From Halomonas sp. S3-1-1 (GTDB lineage Bacteria; Pseudomonadota; Gammaproteobacteria; Pseudomonadales; Halomonadaceae), in contig NZ_JALGBZ010000001.1 of the NCBI RefSeq assembly GCF_023757625.1, positions 682,001 to 746,000 of the forward strand: a DNA stretch of 64,000 bases. The letters are read 5' to 3'. This document shows, in pieces, positions 25,176 to 33,836 of this stretch; the stretch's first letter is position 1; each line of letters opens with the position of its first letter. The position numbers were made by a program, and so were the translations under genes. Below the pieces are notes generated by a model that had not been told where the DNA came from, did no database searches, and saw only the letters and a list, made by a program, of their open reading frames with translations.

Positions 25176-27320
25176 TTAGAACGCGTAGCGCAGCGTCGAG
25201 GAGATGCTGCGCGGCTCGCCGTAAACGCCGTAGCCGTTGACGTGGCTGTAGTACTTCTCGTCGAACAGGTTATCCACGTTGACCTGCAGGCTGAGTGCCG
25301 GGGTGAACTCATAGCGGCCGAACAGGTTGGTCAGCGTGTAGCTGCCCTGCTCGAAACGCTCGGGCAGGCCCGCCGGGGTGCTGAGGTTGCTGGCGGTCAG
25401 GCTGCTTTGCCAGTTGACGCCACCGCCCAGGGTCAGCTCACGAAGCTGTGGTACGTGGTAGCTTGCAAACAGCTTGAACAGCGAGCGCGGCTGGTTGAGG
25501 TTGAAGTCGTCCTCATCAGAGGTGGCGGTGAAGTGCGAGTAGCCCACGGTCATGTCGAGATCGTCGGTCACCGCACCGCTGAGTTCCACCTCGAAGCCTT
25601 CGCTCACAATGCCATCGACGCCTTCGTAAAACGTTTCGGTCTGGCCGGGCAGCCCCGGTAGCGCCGCGGCGACGTTGTCCTGCTCGATGCGAAACACGGA
25701 GGCCGAGCCGTTCAAAAGGCCATCGAACCAGGCGGCCTTGAGACCGGTTTCATAGTTCTTGCCCTCGACCGGGTCGATATAGCTGCCACCGATATCGAGA
25801 TAGTTCTGCGGCTCGAAGATTTCGGTGTAGCTGGCAAACGCCGAGTAGGTGTCGTTAATGTCATACACCAGCCCGCCGTAGGGCGTGACTTCGTACTTGC
25901 TCTGACTGTCCAGGCTACGGAACTGGGTCATGCCCTCCCACTCGGTGTAACGGGCGCCGGCGATCAGCGTCAGCGGGTCAGCCAGCGAAAAGCGCGCCGC
26001 CGAGTAGACGGCTTTTTGGCGCGTGCTCGAGGCCTCGGACGGCGCAAACGGCGCCCAGCCTTCATTGGGCGCGGCGCCGTTCCAGTTGTTGAAGTCCTCA
26101 ACCGCGAAACCGTCGATGAAGGTGTTCTCGTAGTCGTTGGTCTGGTCGCTGTAGCTGCCGCCAACGACCAGCTCGTGCTCGCGGCCGAACAGCTGGAAGG
26201 GGCCGCTTGCCTGGGCATCGACGGAGTCGACCTCGCGGTGGCCACGGTTCCAGCCGGTGTAGAAAAACACGCCGCTGCCGTCCGCTCGGTTGGGTACCGC
26301 CCCCTCCACGTAGGGGTAGGCGAGCTTGCCGTCCATGTCCGTCTCTTCGTGGGTGCCGACCACCCGTGCCTGCCAGCCGTTGCCGAACTGGTGGCTGATC
26401 TCGGCGAAGACCTTCTCGGATTCGAAGTCGTAGTAGGACCAGTCCGGTGCGACGCTGAACGAGCGCGAGTAGTCGGTCGGGGTGCCGTCATCGAACCACA
26501 GCGGAAGCCCGCCCCAGGTGGGCGAGGAGGTGTGGCTGTCCTGATAGTCGAAGCCGAGCGACACGGTCGTAGCGTCGGTGACGTCCGCGTCGATCACGCC
26601 ATAGCCGAAGGTGCGGCGCTTGTCTTCGCGATCAAGAAACGCACCGCCTTCCTCATAGCCGCCAATAAAGCGCGCGCGCACGTCGCCGGAGGCGGTGAGC
26701 GGGGTGGAAAGATCCACGGTGCTGCCGCGCTTGTCCCAGCTGCCCAGCGTCCCTGAGACAGAACCTTCGAACTCGCGACTGTCGGCGCGCTTGCGCACGA
26801 AGTTGACCGAGGCGCCGGGGTTGCCCGAGCCGGTGGTCAGGCCGTTGGCGCCGCGAATGACTTCCACGCGGTCGTAGATCGCGGTGTTGAGTCGGCCTTC
26901 GCCGAAGTACCAGCGGCCGTCGCGGTTGAGCGTGGGAATGCCGTCGTACTGGTAGCTGTTGATCCGAAAACCGCGTGAGTTGAAGCTGACCCGCTCGCTG
27001 TCGATCTTGTTGGTCGAAATACCGGTGGTGTTGGCCAGCACGTCTTCGACCGAGTCCAGGTTCTGATCGCGAATGCGCTGCTCGGTGACGATGCTGATCG
27101 CTTGGGGTAGCTCTCTTTGTGTGAGCGTAAGCCCCGTGCCGGCGGTGGTGCTGCGCCGCGTGTAGCCGATGTTCTCGTAGAGGTTGGTGGCGGTGACCGT
27201 CACGGTTTCGAGCGTTTGAGACTCGTTTTCAGCCTGTGCGAACGCCTGACCGGCACACAGCAGGCAGCTTGACGCCAGAACCGTGACGGTCGCATTGGCG
27301 ACGAAAGGTGCGGTTTTCAT
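25176..27320 (-). CDS. TonB-dependent siderophore receptor
   Basis: 714 residues from the ATG at 27320, preceded by AAGGGA. Signal peptide of about 28 residues ending AFAQA. The plug domain (about 35-190) has LETVTVTAT near the N-terminus (TonB-box-like), TLTQRELPQAISIVTEQRI, SFNSRGFRINSYQYDGIP and RVEVIRGANGLTTGSGNPGAS. The beta-barrel follows and ends in the expected C-terminal Phe (TLRYAF). FhuE/FoxA-like hydroxamate receptors share this plug, but the ligand is not certain. First gene of the iron uptake unit, with a Fur-like site upstream. Confidence 0.93.
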   Translation of the reverse strand: MKTAPFVANATVTVLASSCLLCAGQAFAQAENESQTLETVTVTATNLYENIGYTRRSTTAGTGLTLTQRELPQAISIVTEQRIRDQNLDSVEDVLANTTGISTNKIDSERVSFNSRGFRINSYQYDGIPTLNRDGRWYFGEGRLNTAIYDRVEVIRGANGLTTGSGNPGASVNFVRKRADSREFEGSVSGTLGSWDKRGSTVDLSTPLTASGDVRARFIGGYEEGGAFLDREDKRRTFGYGVIDADVTDATTVSLGFDYQDSHTSSPTWGGLPLWFDDGTPTDYSRSFSVAPDWSYYDFESEKVFAEISHQFGNGWQARVVGTHEETDMDGKLAYPYVEGAVPNRADGSGVFFYTGWNRGHREVDSVDAQASGPFQLFGREHELVVGGSYSDQTNDYENTFIDGFAVEDFNNWNGAAPNEGWAPFAPSEASSTRQKAVYSAARFSLADPLTLIAGARYTEWEGMTQFRSLDSQSKYEVTPYGGLVYDINDTYSAFASYTEIFEPQNYLDIGGSYIDPVEGKNYETGLKAAWFDGLLNGSASVFRIEQDNVAAALPGLPGQTETFYEGVDGIVSEGFEVELSGAVTDDLDMTVGYSHFTATSDEDDFNLNQPRSLFKLFASYHVPQLRELTLGGGVNWQSSLTASNLSTPAGLPERFEQGSYTLTNLFGRYEFTPALSLQVNVDNLFDEKYYSHVNGYGVYGEPRSISSTLRYAF

Positions 27321-27384
27321 AGGATCCCTTGAAGTAAGGTGTGCCGATGCTCGTCGGCAGTTTTTATGCATATCGCTGCTATAA

Positions 27385-27434
27385 ATAGTATAAAAACGAT
27401 CGTTTAATGTAAATGCACCTGATAATGATTGTTT
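27385..27434 (-). promoter_or_regulatory. Receptor promoter with Fur-like site and spacer palindrome
   Basis: Minus strand: TTTACA (-35, 27413-27408) and TACTAT (-10, 27390-27385) are 17 bp apart. TGATAATGATTGTTT (27420-27434), just upstream of -35, matches the Fur core TGATAAT-N-ATTATCA at 11 of 14 positions. The spacer holds a perfect palindrome AAACGATCGTTT (27394-27405), which could be a second operator. All binding is inferred. Confidence 0.55.
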
Positions 27435-27521
27435 TTTGTAAATGAGACTATTTGTTTCTTGATGAGCTTCAGCCGCGATAAAAAAGCGTTGCTATTAAAT
27501 TTTTGGAAGTGCCGAGCGTTA

Positions 27522-27577
27522 CTTGAATAAATATTCATTTATGGATTTTTTTATATATCATAATAATCTTTTATAAT
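27522..27577 (+). promoter_or_regulatory. Promoter of the C69-type gene with ARG-box-like palindrome
   Basis: TATAAT at 27572-27577 is a consensus -10 box 36 bp before the start; the -35 region (about 27549-27555) is weak and T-rich. Upstream, TTGAATAAATATTCATTT (27522-27539 region) fits the ArgR box WNTGAATWWWWATTCANW at all but the first position. ArgR boxes usually come in pairs and no good second box is seen, so regulation by arginine is only a suggestion. Confidence 0.4.
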
Positions 27578-27612
27578 CTTTGTTTTAACAGAATGATAGG
27601 GACATACAAAGG

Positions 27613-29142
27613 ATGACAAAACGCTCTCTCTTGAAAACGGCTACCTTGGCCGCTCCATTGCTTGTGCTTAGCTCTTCTGCTTTTGCAAGTTATGCTTACT
27701 ACGTGGGGAAAAATCATACCGCCGATGGGGCAGTGATGATTGGCGGTACCGGTGAGGAAGTTTCCAGTCACTGGCTGCACATCGAATCCGCCGCCGATCA
27801 CGCGTCCGGTGACACCGTCAGCGTCGGCGTCACCGACGAGGCGTCCATGCCTGGCGAGCTGATCGATATTCCCCAGGTCTCGCGTACCTTTCGCTATCTG
27901 TCGATGTCCTACTCCGACTACAAGGGCTTTCCAGCGCCGCTGACCAACGGCGGTATCAACGAGCACGGCGTGGCCGTGCGAGACGTCTGGGCAACCAATC
28001 GCGAAGAACTCGTGAACATGACCGCCGATCCTCAGCGAGGACCGCAGTACAGCGACTTGGCGCGACTGGTGCTGGAGCGGGCCACCACCGCGCGTGAGGG
28101 CGTCGAGCTGATCGGTGAACTGATCGCCGAGCACGGCTACTCGACCTACGGCGGCAACACCCACCTGATTGCCGATGCCGACGAAGGCTGGGTGGTCTGG
28201 GAGTTCGCCGGAAGCCAAGGGCTGTGGGCCGCCGAGCGACTGGGCGACGACGATATTCGCGTGCTCTACCCGGGATACATCGAAGACTTCCCCGTCGATT
28301 TCGCCGACGATCCCGACTTCATGGCATCGGACAACCTCGTCTCCTTTGCTGAAGAGCAGGGCTGGTACGAAAGCGGAGACGCTTTCAATGTGTTCGCCAT
28401 TTACGGTCGTCAGGGGGCCGAAGCACGCACCGGCGGTTTCAAGTACATGTCACAGGCGGATATTGAAGACGAACTTCAGGATCTTGCACCGCTTACCGAG
28501 CGCGACATGATGGACATGGTGCGCGATCAACGTATCGCCGACGACGAAGCGGGTTACGGCCAGGTCGCGACACTCAAGGCCGATACCGACCCGGACATGC
28601 AGAGGATCTGGGTTGCGCCCACCGGCTCGCTGGCCGCGCCATTCATTCCCTGGTGGCTGGGCGTCCAGGAGGTGCCGATGGAGTACGGTCAGCACCGCTA
28701 CCTCACCAAGGCAGCGCCTTCGACGTTCTTGAACCCTGATTTCCAGGTGCAGGAGGGCAGTCACTTCGCTGGCCGCCGCTTCAAGCAGGTGATGTATCTG
28801 ATGTGTGAACAGCCCGAGCGCTTCCACGAGGAGGTGACCGAACTGCTGGAAGGATTCGAGCAGGCGAGCTTCAATGATCTGGAATGGGTAGAGAGCGCCG
28901 CCGAGCTTTTGATCGAGCAAGACAAGCGCGCCGAAGCGCAGCAGCTTCTGACCTTCTTTAGCCAGCAACGTGCCAGCGAGGCGCTTGACTTGGGGGATAC
29001 GCTTGTCGACTGGCTGTACGCGTCGCTGACGTTGAGCGGTCAGAATCGCTTGCCGGAAAGTGCTCTGATCAACGATCAGGGTGGCGAAACCGTCAACTGC
29101 CTTGTGGACGCTGATCCGGACAGACCGCGCGATGCTCAGTAA
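27613..29142 (+). CDS. Secreted C69-type (Ntn hydrolase) dipeptidase-like protein with Ser in place of Cys
   Basis: 509 residues. N-terminal signal peptide MTKRSLLKTATLAAPLLVLS with likely cleavage SAFA|S at residue 25/26. The mature start SYAYYVGKNHTADGAVMIGG aligns with the family's C-x4-VGKxATxDG start, but the catalytic N-terminal Cys is Ser26. Family context is clear elsewhere: LTNGGINEHGVAVRDVWATNREE, GPQYSDLARLVLERATTAREGVELI, NTHLIADADEGWVVWE. C69 enzymes are N-terminal nucleophile hydrolases acting on dipeptides or amides. Here signal peptidase would expose a Ser nucleophile in the periplasm, or the protein is non-catalytic. Divergent from the siderophore receptor gene across 292 AT-rich bp. 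Confidence 0.85.
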   Translation: MTKRSLLKTATLAAPLLVLSSSAFASYAYYVGKNHTADGAVMIGGTGEEVSSHWLHIESAADHASGDTVSVGVTDEASMPGELIDIPQVSRTFRYLSMSYSDYKGFPAPLTNGGINEHGVAVRDVWATNREELVNMTADPQRGPQYSDLARLVLERATTAREGVELIGELIAEHGYSTYGGNTHLIADADEGWVVWEFAGSQGLWAAERLGDDDIRVLYPGYIEDFPVDFADDPDFMASDNLVSFAEEQGWYESGDAFNVFAIYGRQGAEARTGGFKYMSQADIEDELQDLAPLTERDMMDMVRDQRIADDEAGYGQVATLKADTDPDMQRIWVAPTGSLAAPFIPWWLGVQEVPMEYGQHRYLTKAAPSTFLNPDFQVQEGSHFAGRRFKQVMYLMCEQPERFHEEVTELLEGFEQASFNDLEWVESAAELLIEQDKRAEAQQLLTFFSQQRASEALDLGDTLVDWLYASLTLSGQNRLPESALINDQGGETVNCLVDADPDRPRDAQ

Positions 29143-29162
29143 CGCTTTGCACAGCGCTTCAA

Positions 29163-29191
29163 AGCCTCCCCGGCACCGGGGAGGCTTTTTT
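29163..29191 (+). terminator. Intrinsic terminator of the C69-type gene
   Basis: AGCCTCCCCG (29163-29172) pairs with CGGGGAGGCT (29177-29186) around GCAC, followed by a T run (29186-29191). It sits between convergent genes and may also slow the minus-strand MerR transcript. Confidence 0.88.
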
Positions 29192-29195
29192 ATTA

Positions 29196-29624
29196 TCAGT
29201 CGGTGGGCTTCGAGTGAGGCAGTTGGTGCTCATAAAGCGTTTGAATGATCCGGCACTCGGCGGTCGTGCCGCCCCGGCACTGATCCACCACTTGGCGCAG
29301 CTCGTCGGCCAGCGCCTGAAGCGCGCGAATACGTTCTTCCAGATGCGTCAAGTGGCGGCTGGCGATATCGTCGGCGATGGCACAGCTGTGCTCCGGCTGA
29401 TCTGACAGCGTCAGCAACTCCTGAATGGTGCTCAAATCGAGCCCCAGTTCTCGGCCGTGGCGAATGAAGCCGATACGCGACAGTGCCTCGTCGCTGTAGT
29501 ACCGATAGCCCTGCTCGCCGCGAGCGGGCGGCTTCAATAAACCGAGCTTCTCGTAATGGCGGATGCTTTCCGGTGAGCAGCCCGTGCGCTGGGCCACCTC
29601 GCCGATGCGGTAGACGTTGCTCAT
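29196..29624 (-). CDS. CadR/ZntR-like MerR family metal sensor
   Basis: 142 residues. N-terminal MerR domain (YRIGEVAQRTGCSPESIRHYEKLGLL, GYRYYSDEALSRIGFIRHGRELG), long dimerisation helix (about 82-114), and three cysteines at 81, 116 and 124. A Cys at the helix start plus a C-x7-C pair in the C-terminal loop is the pattern of the Zn/Cd/Pb sensors (ZntR, CadR, PbrR). It is divergent from a metal-efflux permease, and the palindrome between them matches known CadR operators. Its own start codon lies next to that operator, so autoregulation is likely. Confidence 0.88.
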   Translation of the reverse strand: MSNVYRIGEVAQRTGCSPESIRHYEKLGLLKPPARGEQGYRYYSDEALSRIGFIRHGRELGLDLSTIQELLTLSDQPEHSCAIADDIASRHLTHLEERIRALQALADELRQVVDQCRGGTTAECRIIQTLYEHQLPHSKPTD

Positions 29625-29627
29625 GGC

Positions 29628-29658
29628 TTGACCCTGTAACGGTTACAGGGTCCAGGCT
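29628..29658 (+). promoter_or_regulatory. CadR-type operator and MerR promoter for the efflux permease
   Basis: TTGACC (-35, 29628-29633) overlaps a perfect inverted repeat ACCCTGTAAC-G-GTTACAGGGT (29631-29651); a weak -10 CAGGCT (29653-29658) is 19 bp after -35. The layout equals the known Pseudomonas CadR operator (ACCCTATAGTGGCTACAGGGT, from memory). The -35 box begins 4 bp from the merR start codon. Confidence 0.8.
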
Positions 29659-29695
29659 AACGCTTGTACCCTCGCTCTACAAGCAGGAGCTCACG

Positions 29696-30775
<1,080 letters not shown>

Positions 30776-30787
30776 AGAAGAAAAGCG

Positions 30788-31315
30788 TTAGCGCGGCTCA
30801 TTCGGCGCCTCGATCGGTTCGGGCGTGATGTCGATGGGCTCGCGCAGCGCCTGTTTTTGCTCCAGCGTTTCGAGCGCGATTTGATAGCACTCCTCGATAT
30901 GTTTGGTGCCCATGTACTTCATGGCGGTGTAGCTGATGGTACCGGCCACGGCGCTGCCAATGACCGGGACGAATTTCGACGTTCCCTTGGCGGCGATCTT
31001 GAACCCCATCTTCTGCAGCAGGTTGATGATCAGCTTGCGGGTGATGTACTTGCCCGCCATCTTGCTGCCCACGTTGGAAATCGCGGTCATCACCATGACC
31101 TTCGACTGAGTATCCAGGTCATCGATCTGCTCCGGCGTCAGGCCAAAGCGCTCGTTGATTTGCGGAATCAAGCGCAGAAGAATCGCCACGTCGGAGCCGA
31201 TGTCCACGCCCGGAATTGGGATGATGGCGGCGCCGGCGGAAAGGCTCGAGCTGCGGTTCACCTTCTTTTGACAGGCCGCTTTCGCGCTTTCGAGTTCTGC
31301 GATGGTTTCGATCAT
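30788..31315 (-). CDS. DUF697-like membrane-associated protein
   Basis: 175 residues from the ATG at 31315, preceded by AAGGAG; the longer frame to 31453 overlaps the next gene and lacks a signal. Two hydrophobic glycine-rich hairpins are seen: SLSAGAAIIPIPGVDIGSDVAILLRLIPQI (about 25-54) and FVPVIGSAVAGTISYTAM (about 117-134). These resemble DUF697 regions of YcjF-type and GTPase-linked proteins. The tail (ITPEPIEAPNEP) is Pro/Glu-rich. Function unknown. It converges with the permease gene and is downstream of a GntR gene on the same strand. Confidence 0.6.
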   Translation of the reverse strand: MIETIAELESAKAACQKKVNRSSSLSAGAAIIPIPGVDIGSDVAILLRLIPQINERFGLTPEQIDDLDTQSKVMVMTAISNVGSKMAGKYITRKLIINLLQKMGFKIAAKGTSKFVPVIGSAVAGTISYTAMKYMGTKHIEECYQIALETLEQKQALREPIDITPEPIEAPNEPR

Positions 31316-31449
31316 GGTGCCTTTCTCCTTGCATCGGCGTTGCGAAGTCGCGCATCGCTGCCTTCCCTGCAGCGTTACCCGGTTAAAGCGAATGCCCGCG
31401 CGCTCATCTTCACGCCCGGCCTTCAAAGCGTAGCCAATAAGAAAAGAGC

Positions 31450-32136
31450 TCACACCATGATTCGTTCAAACGATGCCCGGATATGATGCGCCATGGTCTC
31501 GCGCGCGATTAAAGGCTCACCCGTGCGAATAGCGTCAACGATGGCATCGTGCTCCTGAGCGACCTGCTGAGCGTGCAAAATCAGGTCGCTTTCAGATTTT
31601 TTCTGATGAAAGCGAGCACCGAATATTACGCCGGTTTGCAGGGTCAACAGCGAACTCAGCAAAAACTTGTTGCCGGCGATCTTGGCGATCTGCAGATGGA
31701 AATCAAAATCTTCCTGGGAGCCCTGCTTACCGTGACGAAACATCCGGCGTAGCGCCCAGGCTTTCTCTTCGATACGGGTGACTCCCTCAACGCTCTGGTG
31801 GGTGGCGGCGAGCGCTGCAGATTCGGTTTCGATCAGCAGGCGAAAGTCGAACAGCGCCGCAAGGTCGTTTTGGTCATTGACGAAGTTCGGTGCGTCCAGC
31901 TCCGTCACTGGTCGGGCGGCGACGAACAGGCCGGCCCCTTGGCGAGAGACGATCAATCCCTCGGCTTTCAGACGTGCGGTCGCGCTTCTCACCGCGCTGC
32001 GGCTGAGTTCGTAGCGCCGCGAGAGTTCGGCCTCGGTCGGAAGCTTGGCGCCGCGCAGGTACTGACCGCGCACGATCCAGTGGTGCATGTCGTCGTAGAG
32101 CGCGGCCACCTTTTCGACTTTCGTCTTTGTTGTCAT
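31450..32136 (-). CDS. GntR family (FCD-type) transcriptional regulator
   Basis: 228 residues from the ATG at 32136. N-terminal winged helix: LPTEAELSRRYELSRSAVRSATARLKAEGLIVSRQGAGLFVA (about 32-73). C-terminal all-helical FCD domain (about 88-220) with the metal/effector residues in FDFHLQIAKIAGN and late His residues (AHHIRASFERI). Such regulators sense small organic acids. It is divergent from a TRAP transporter and enolase-superfamily gene set, which it most likely represses. No clean palindrome is seen in the shared 144-bp region. Confidence 0.88.
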   Translation of the reverse strand: MTTKTKVEKVAALYDDMHHWIVRGQYLRGAKLPTEAELSRRYELSRSAVRSATARLKAEGLIVSRQGAGLFVAARPVTELDAPNFVNDQNDLAALFDFRLLIETESAALAATHQSVEGVTRIEEKAWALRRMFRHGKQGSQEDFDFHLQIAKIAGNKFLLSSLLTLQTGVIFGARFHQKKSESDLILHAQQVAQEHDAIVDAIRTGEPLIARETMAHHIRASFERIMV

Positions 32137-32182
32137 GCCTGCCGTTCCGTTTTTTGAATTTTTAGCTTTTAAAAACAATTGG

Positions 32183-32205
32183 TTGACGTTTTTTATAGGT
32201 ATCGA
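32183..32205 (+). promoter_or_regulatory. Candidate promoter of the first TRAP operon
   Basis: TTGACG at 32183-32188 is a good -35 box; TAATAA is 17 bp downstream and GATAAT 15 bp downstream. The surrounding 32150-32220 is strongly AT-rich, and the divergent GntR gene begins at 32136. The -10 choice is uncertain. Confidence 0.4.
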
Positions 32206-32280
32206 TAATAAACAAATTGCTGGGGTCCGTCATTTTACGTGTACTGGAGGCTGGCTGTTCGTCTTAACAAGGAGATAACA

Positions 32281-33246
32281 ATGCGTGTACGCCAACCTCT
32301 CACCGCACTGGCCCTGTCGCTTTCGCTGGTCTCGGCCGCCCAGGCCAACGATTTCGTGTTTGGTCATATCTACGAGGCAAGCCATAGCCATCACAAATGG
32401 GCGCAGTGGGCCGCCGAGGAGATCGAAAAGCGCAGTGAAGGCCGCCACACTGTCGAGGTATTTCCCTCGTCACAGCTGGGTAATGAAGTCGAACTCAACG
32501 AAGGGCTGGACTTGGGTGTCGTCGACATCATCTATACCGGCAATGCCTTTGCCGGCAACGCCTACCCGCCCATTGCGCTCGGCAGTGCCCCTTTCGTGTT
32601 CAGGGATTTCGATCACTGGCTCGCTTACGCGAACAGCGATCTTTTCCAGGAGCTCGCTCAGGGCTATGAAGACACCACCGGCCACGTGCCGCTGGGGTTG
32701 ATCTACTTCGGTCAGCGCCACGTAACGGCCAACGAGCCCAAGCTGACGCCGGATGACATGCAAGGCATGAAGATTCGTGTGCCCGATGCGCCGCTTTTGC
32801 TGATGTTCCCGCGCGCCGTGGGCGCCAACCCCACGCCGATCGCCTTCTCGGAAGTCTATCTGGCGCTTCAGCAGGGCGTGGTCGATGGCCAGGAGAACCC
32901 GCTGCCGATCATCCAGGCGATGAAGTTCGATGAGGTACAGTCGGATATTTCGCTGACCGGTCACATCTTCGATAGCCAGCCGATCATCATGAGTGGCGAT
33001 GCCTGGTCGCAGCTGTCTGAAGAAGATCAAACCATGTTCCGGGACGTTTTCCGGGAAGCGGGCGAGCAGGGTAGCCTGGATATCCAGCAGCAGGAGCAGG
33101 CACTGGTGTCCTGGTTCGAGGAGAACGGCACTCGTGTTCACGAGGTGGACCGCGCCCCCTTCGCCGAACTCGTGCGCCCCTACCTCACCGCCGATGACGT
33201 GGGCTGGAGCGTTGAGCAGCTCGAGCGCCTGGAGGCGATCGAGTAA
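32281..33246 (+). CDS. TRAP transporter substrate-binding protein (DctP family), organic acid type
   Basis: 321 residues from the ATG at 32281, after AAGGAGATAACA. Signal peptide MRVRQPLTALALSLSLVSAA with cleavage near AQA|ND. The mature protein has the DctP pattern: HHKWAQWAAEEIEKRSEGRHTVEVFPSSQLGNE, the MKIRVPDAPLLLMFPRAVGANPTPIAFSEVYLALQQGVVDGQENPL region with the conserved Arg that holds the substrate carboxylate. It delivers an acid to the DctQM permease encoded next. The ligand is probably a sugar acid, judged only by the enolase-superfamily gene that follows. Confidence 0.92.
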   Translation: MRVRQPLTALALSLSLVSAAQANDFVFGHIYEASHSHHKWAQWAAEEIEKRSEGRHTVEVFPSSQLGNEVELNEGLDLGVVDIIYTGNAFAGNAYPPIALGSAPFVFRDFDHWLAYANSDLFQELAQGYEDTTGHVPLGLIYFGQRHVTANEPKLTPDDMQGMKIRVPDAPLLLMFPRAVGANPTPIAFSEVYLALQQGVVDGQENPLPIIQAMKFDEVQSDISLTGHIFDSQPIIMSGDAWSQLSEEDQTMFRDVFREAGEQGSLDIQQQEQALVSWFEENGTRVHEVDRAPFAELVRPYLTADDVGWSVEQLERLEAIE

Positions 33247-33836
33247 TGAACGATGATCAGGGCCGCCATCACGACCCGGTGGCACGCCATGACGCTTTTG
33301 GCCGCGAATCCGCGGCCGATCATGGCGCTCAACGCGCGCTCGACCCCGCGCCGAGCGTTTCCGCTATTGAACCTGCCCCGCCCAAGTGGGTGTTCGAGGA
33401 TCACGTGGCGTTGGGCGTGCTGATGTTGCTGGGCGGGGTCGTGTTCGCCCAGTTTCTATCGCGCTACGTCTTCAACCACTCGATCGGCTGGACCGAGGAG
33501 GGCGCTCGCATGCTGCTGGTGCTTTTGGTCTTTATCGGCGCCGCCGGGGCGGCATCGAGGCGCGGGCATATCTACGTGGAAATTCTCGAGCTTGTGCTGC
33601 CCGAGCGTGGCAAGCGCTGGCTGAAAGGCTTCAACAACCTGCTGAGCGCGGTCTTTTTCGCCTACGTGGCCTGGCTTGCCTGGCAGGTGGGTCAGCGGGT
33701 CTGGAACTCCAGCATGAGCACGCTGCCGATCTCCAAGGGGTGGATCTATACGGTCGTGGCCGCTGCCCTTTTGATGATGGCGTATCGGCTCGCGCGCCAG
33801 GGCATCAGCCACTGGCGGGGAGGGGCATCGTCATGA
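33246..33836 (+). CDS. TRAP transporter small permease (DctQ family)
   Basis: 196 residues. After a long charged N-terminal stretch (about 50 residues, Pro- and His-rich) come four membrane helices (about 57-75, 90-108, 130-150, 165-185), with SIGWTEEGARMLLVLLVFIGAA and RRGHIYVEILE typical of DctQ. The start overlaps the DctP stop (TAATG), and the end overlaps the DctM start by 4 bp. The extended N-terminus is unusual for DctQ; a later start is possible but no good alternative is seen. Confidence 0.9.
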   Translation: MNDDQGRHHDPVARHDAFGRESAADHGAQRALDPAPSVSAIEPAPPKWVFEDHVALGVLMLLGGVVFAQFLSRYVFNHSIGWTEEGARMLLVLLVFIGAAGAASRRGHIYVEILELVLPERGKRWLKGFNNLLSAVFFAYVAWLAWQVGQRVWNSSMSTLPISKGWIYTVVAAALLMMAYRLARQGISHWRGGASS

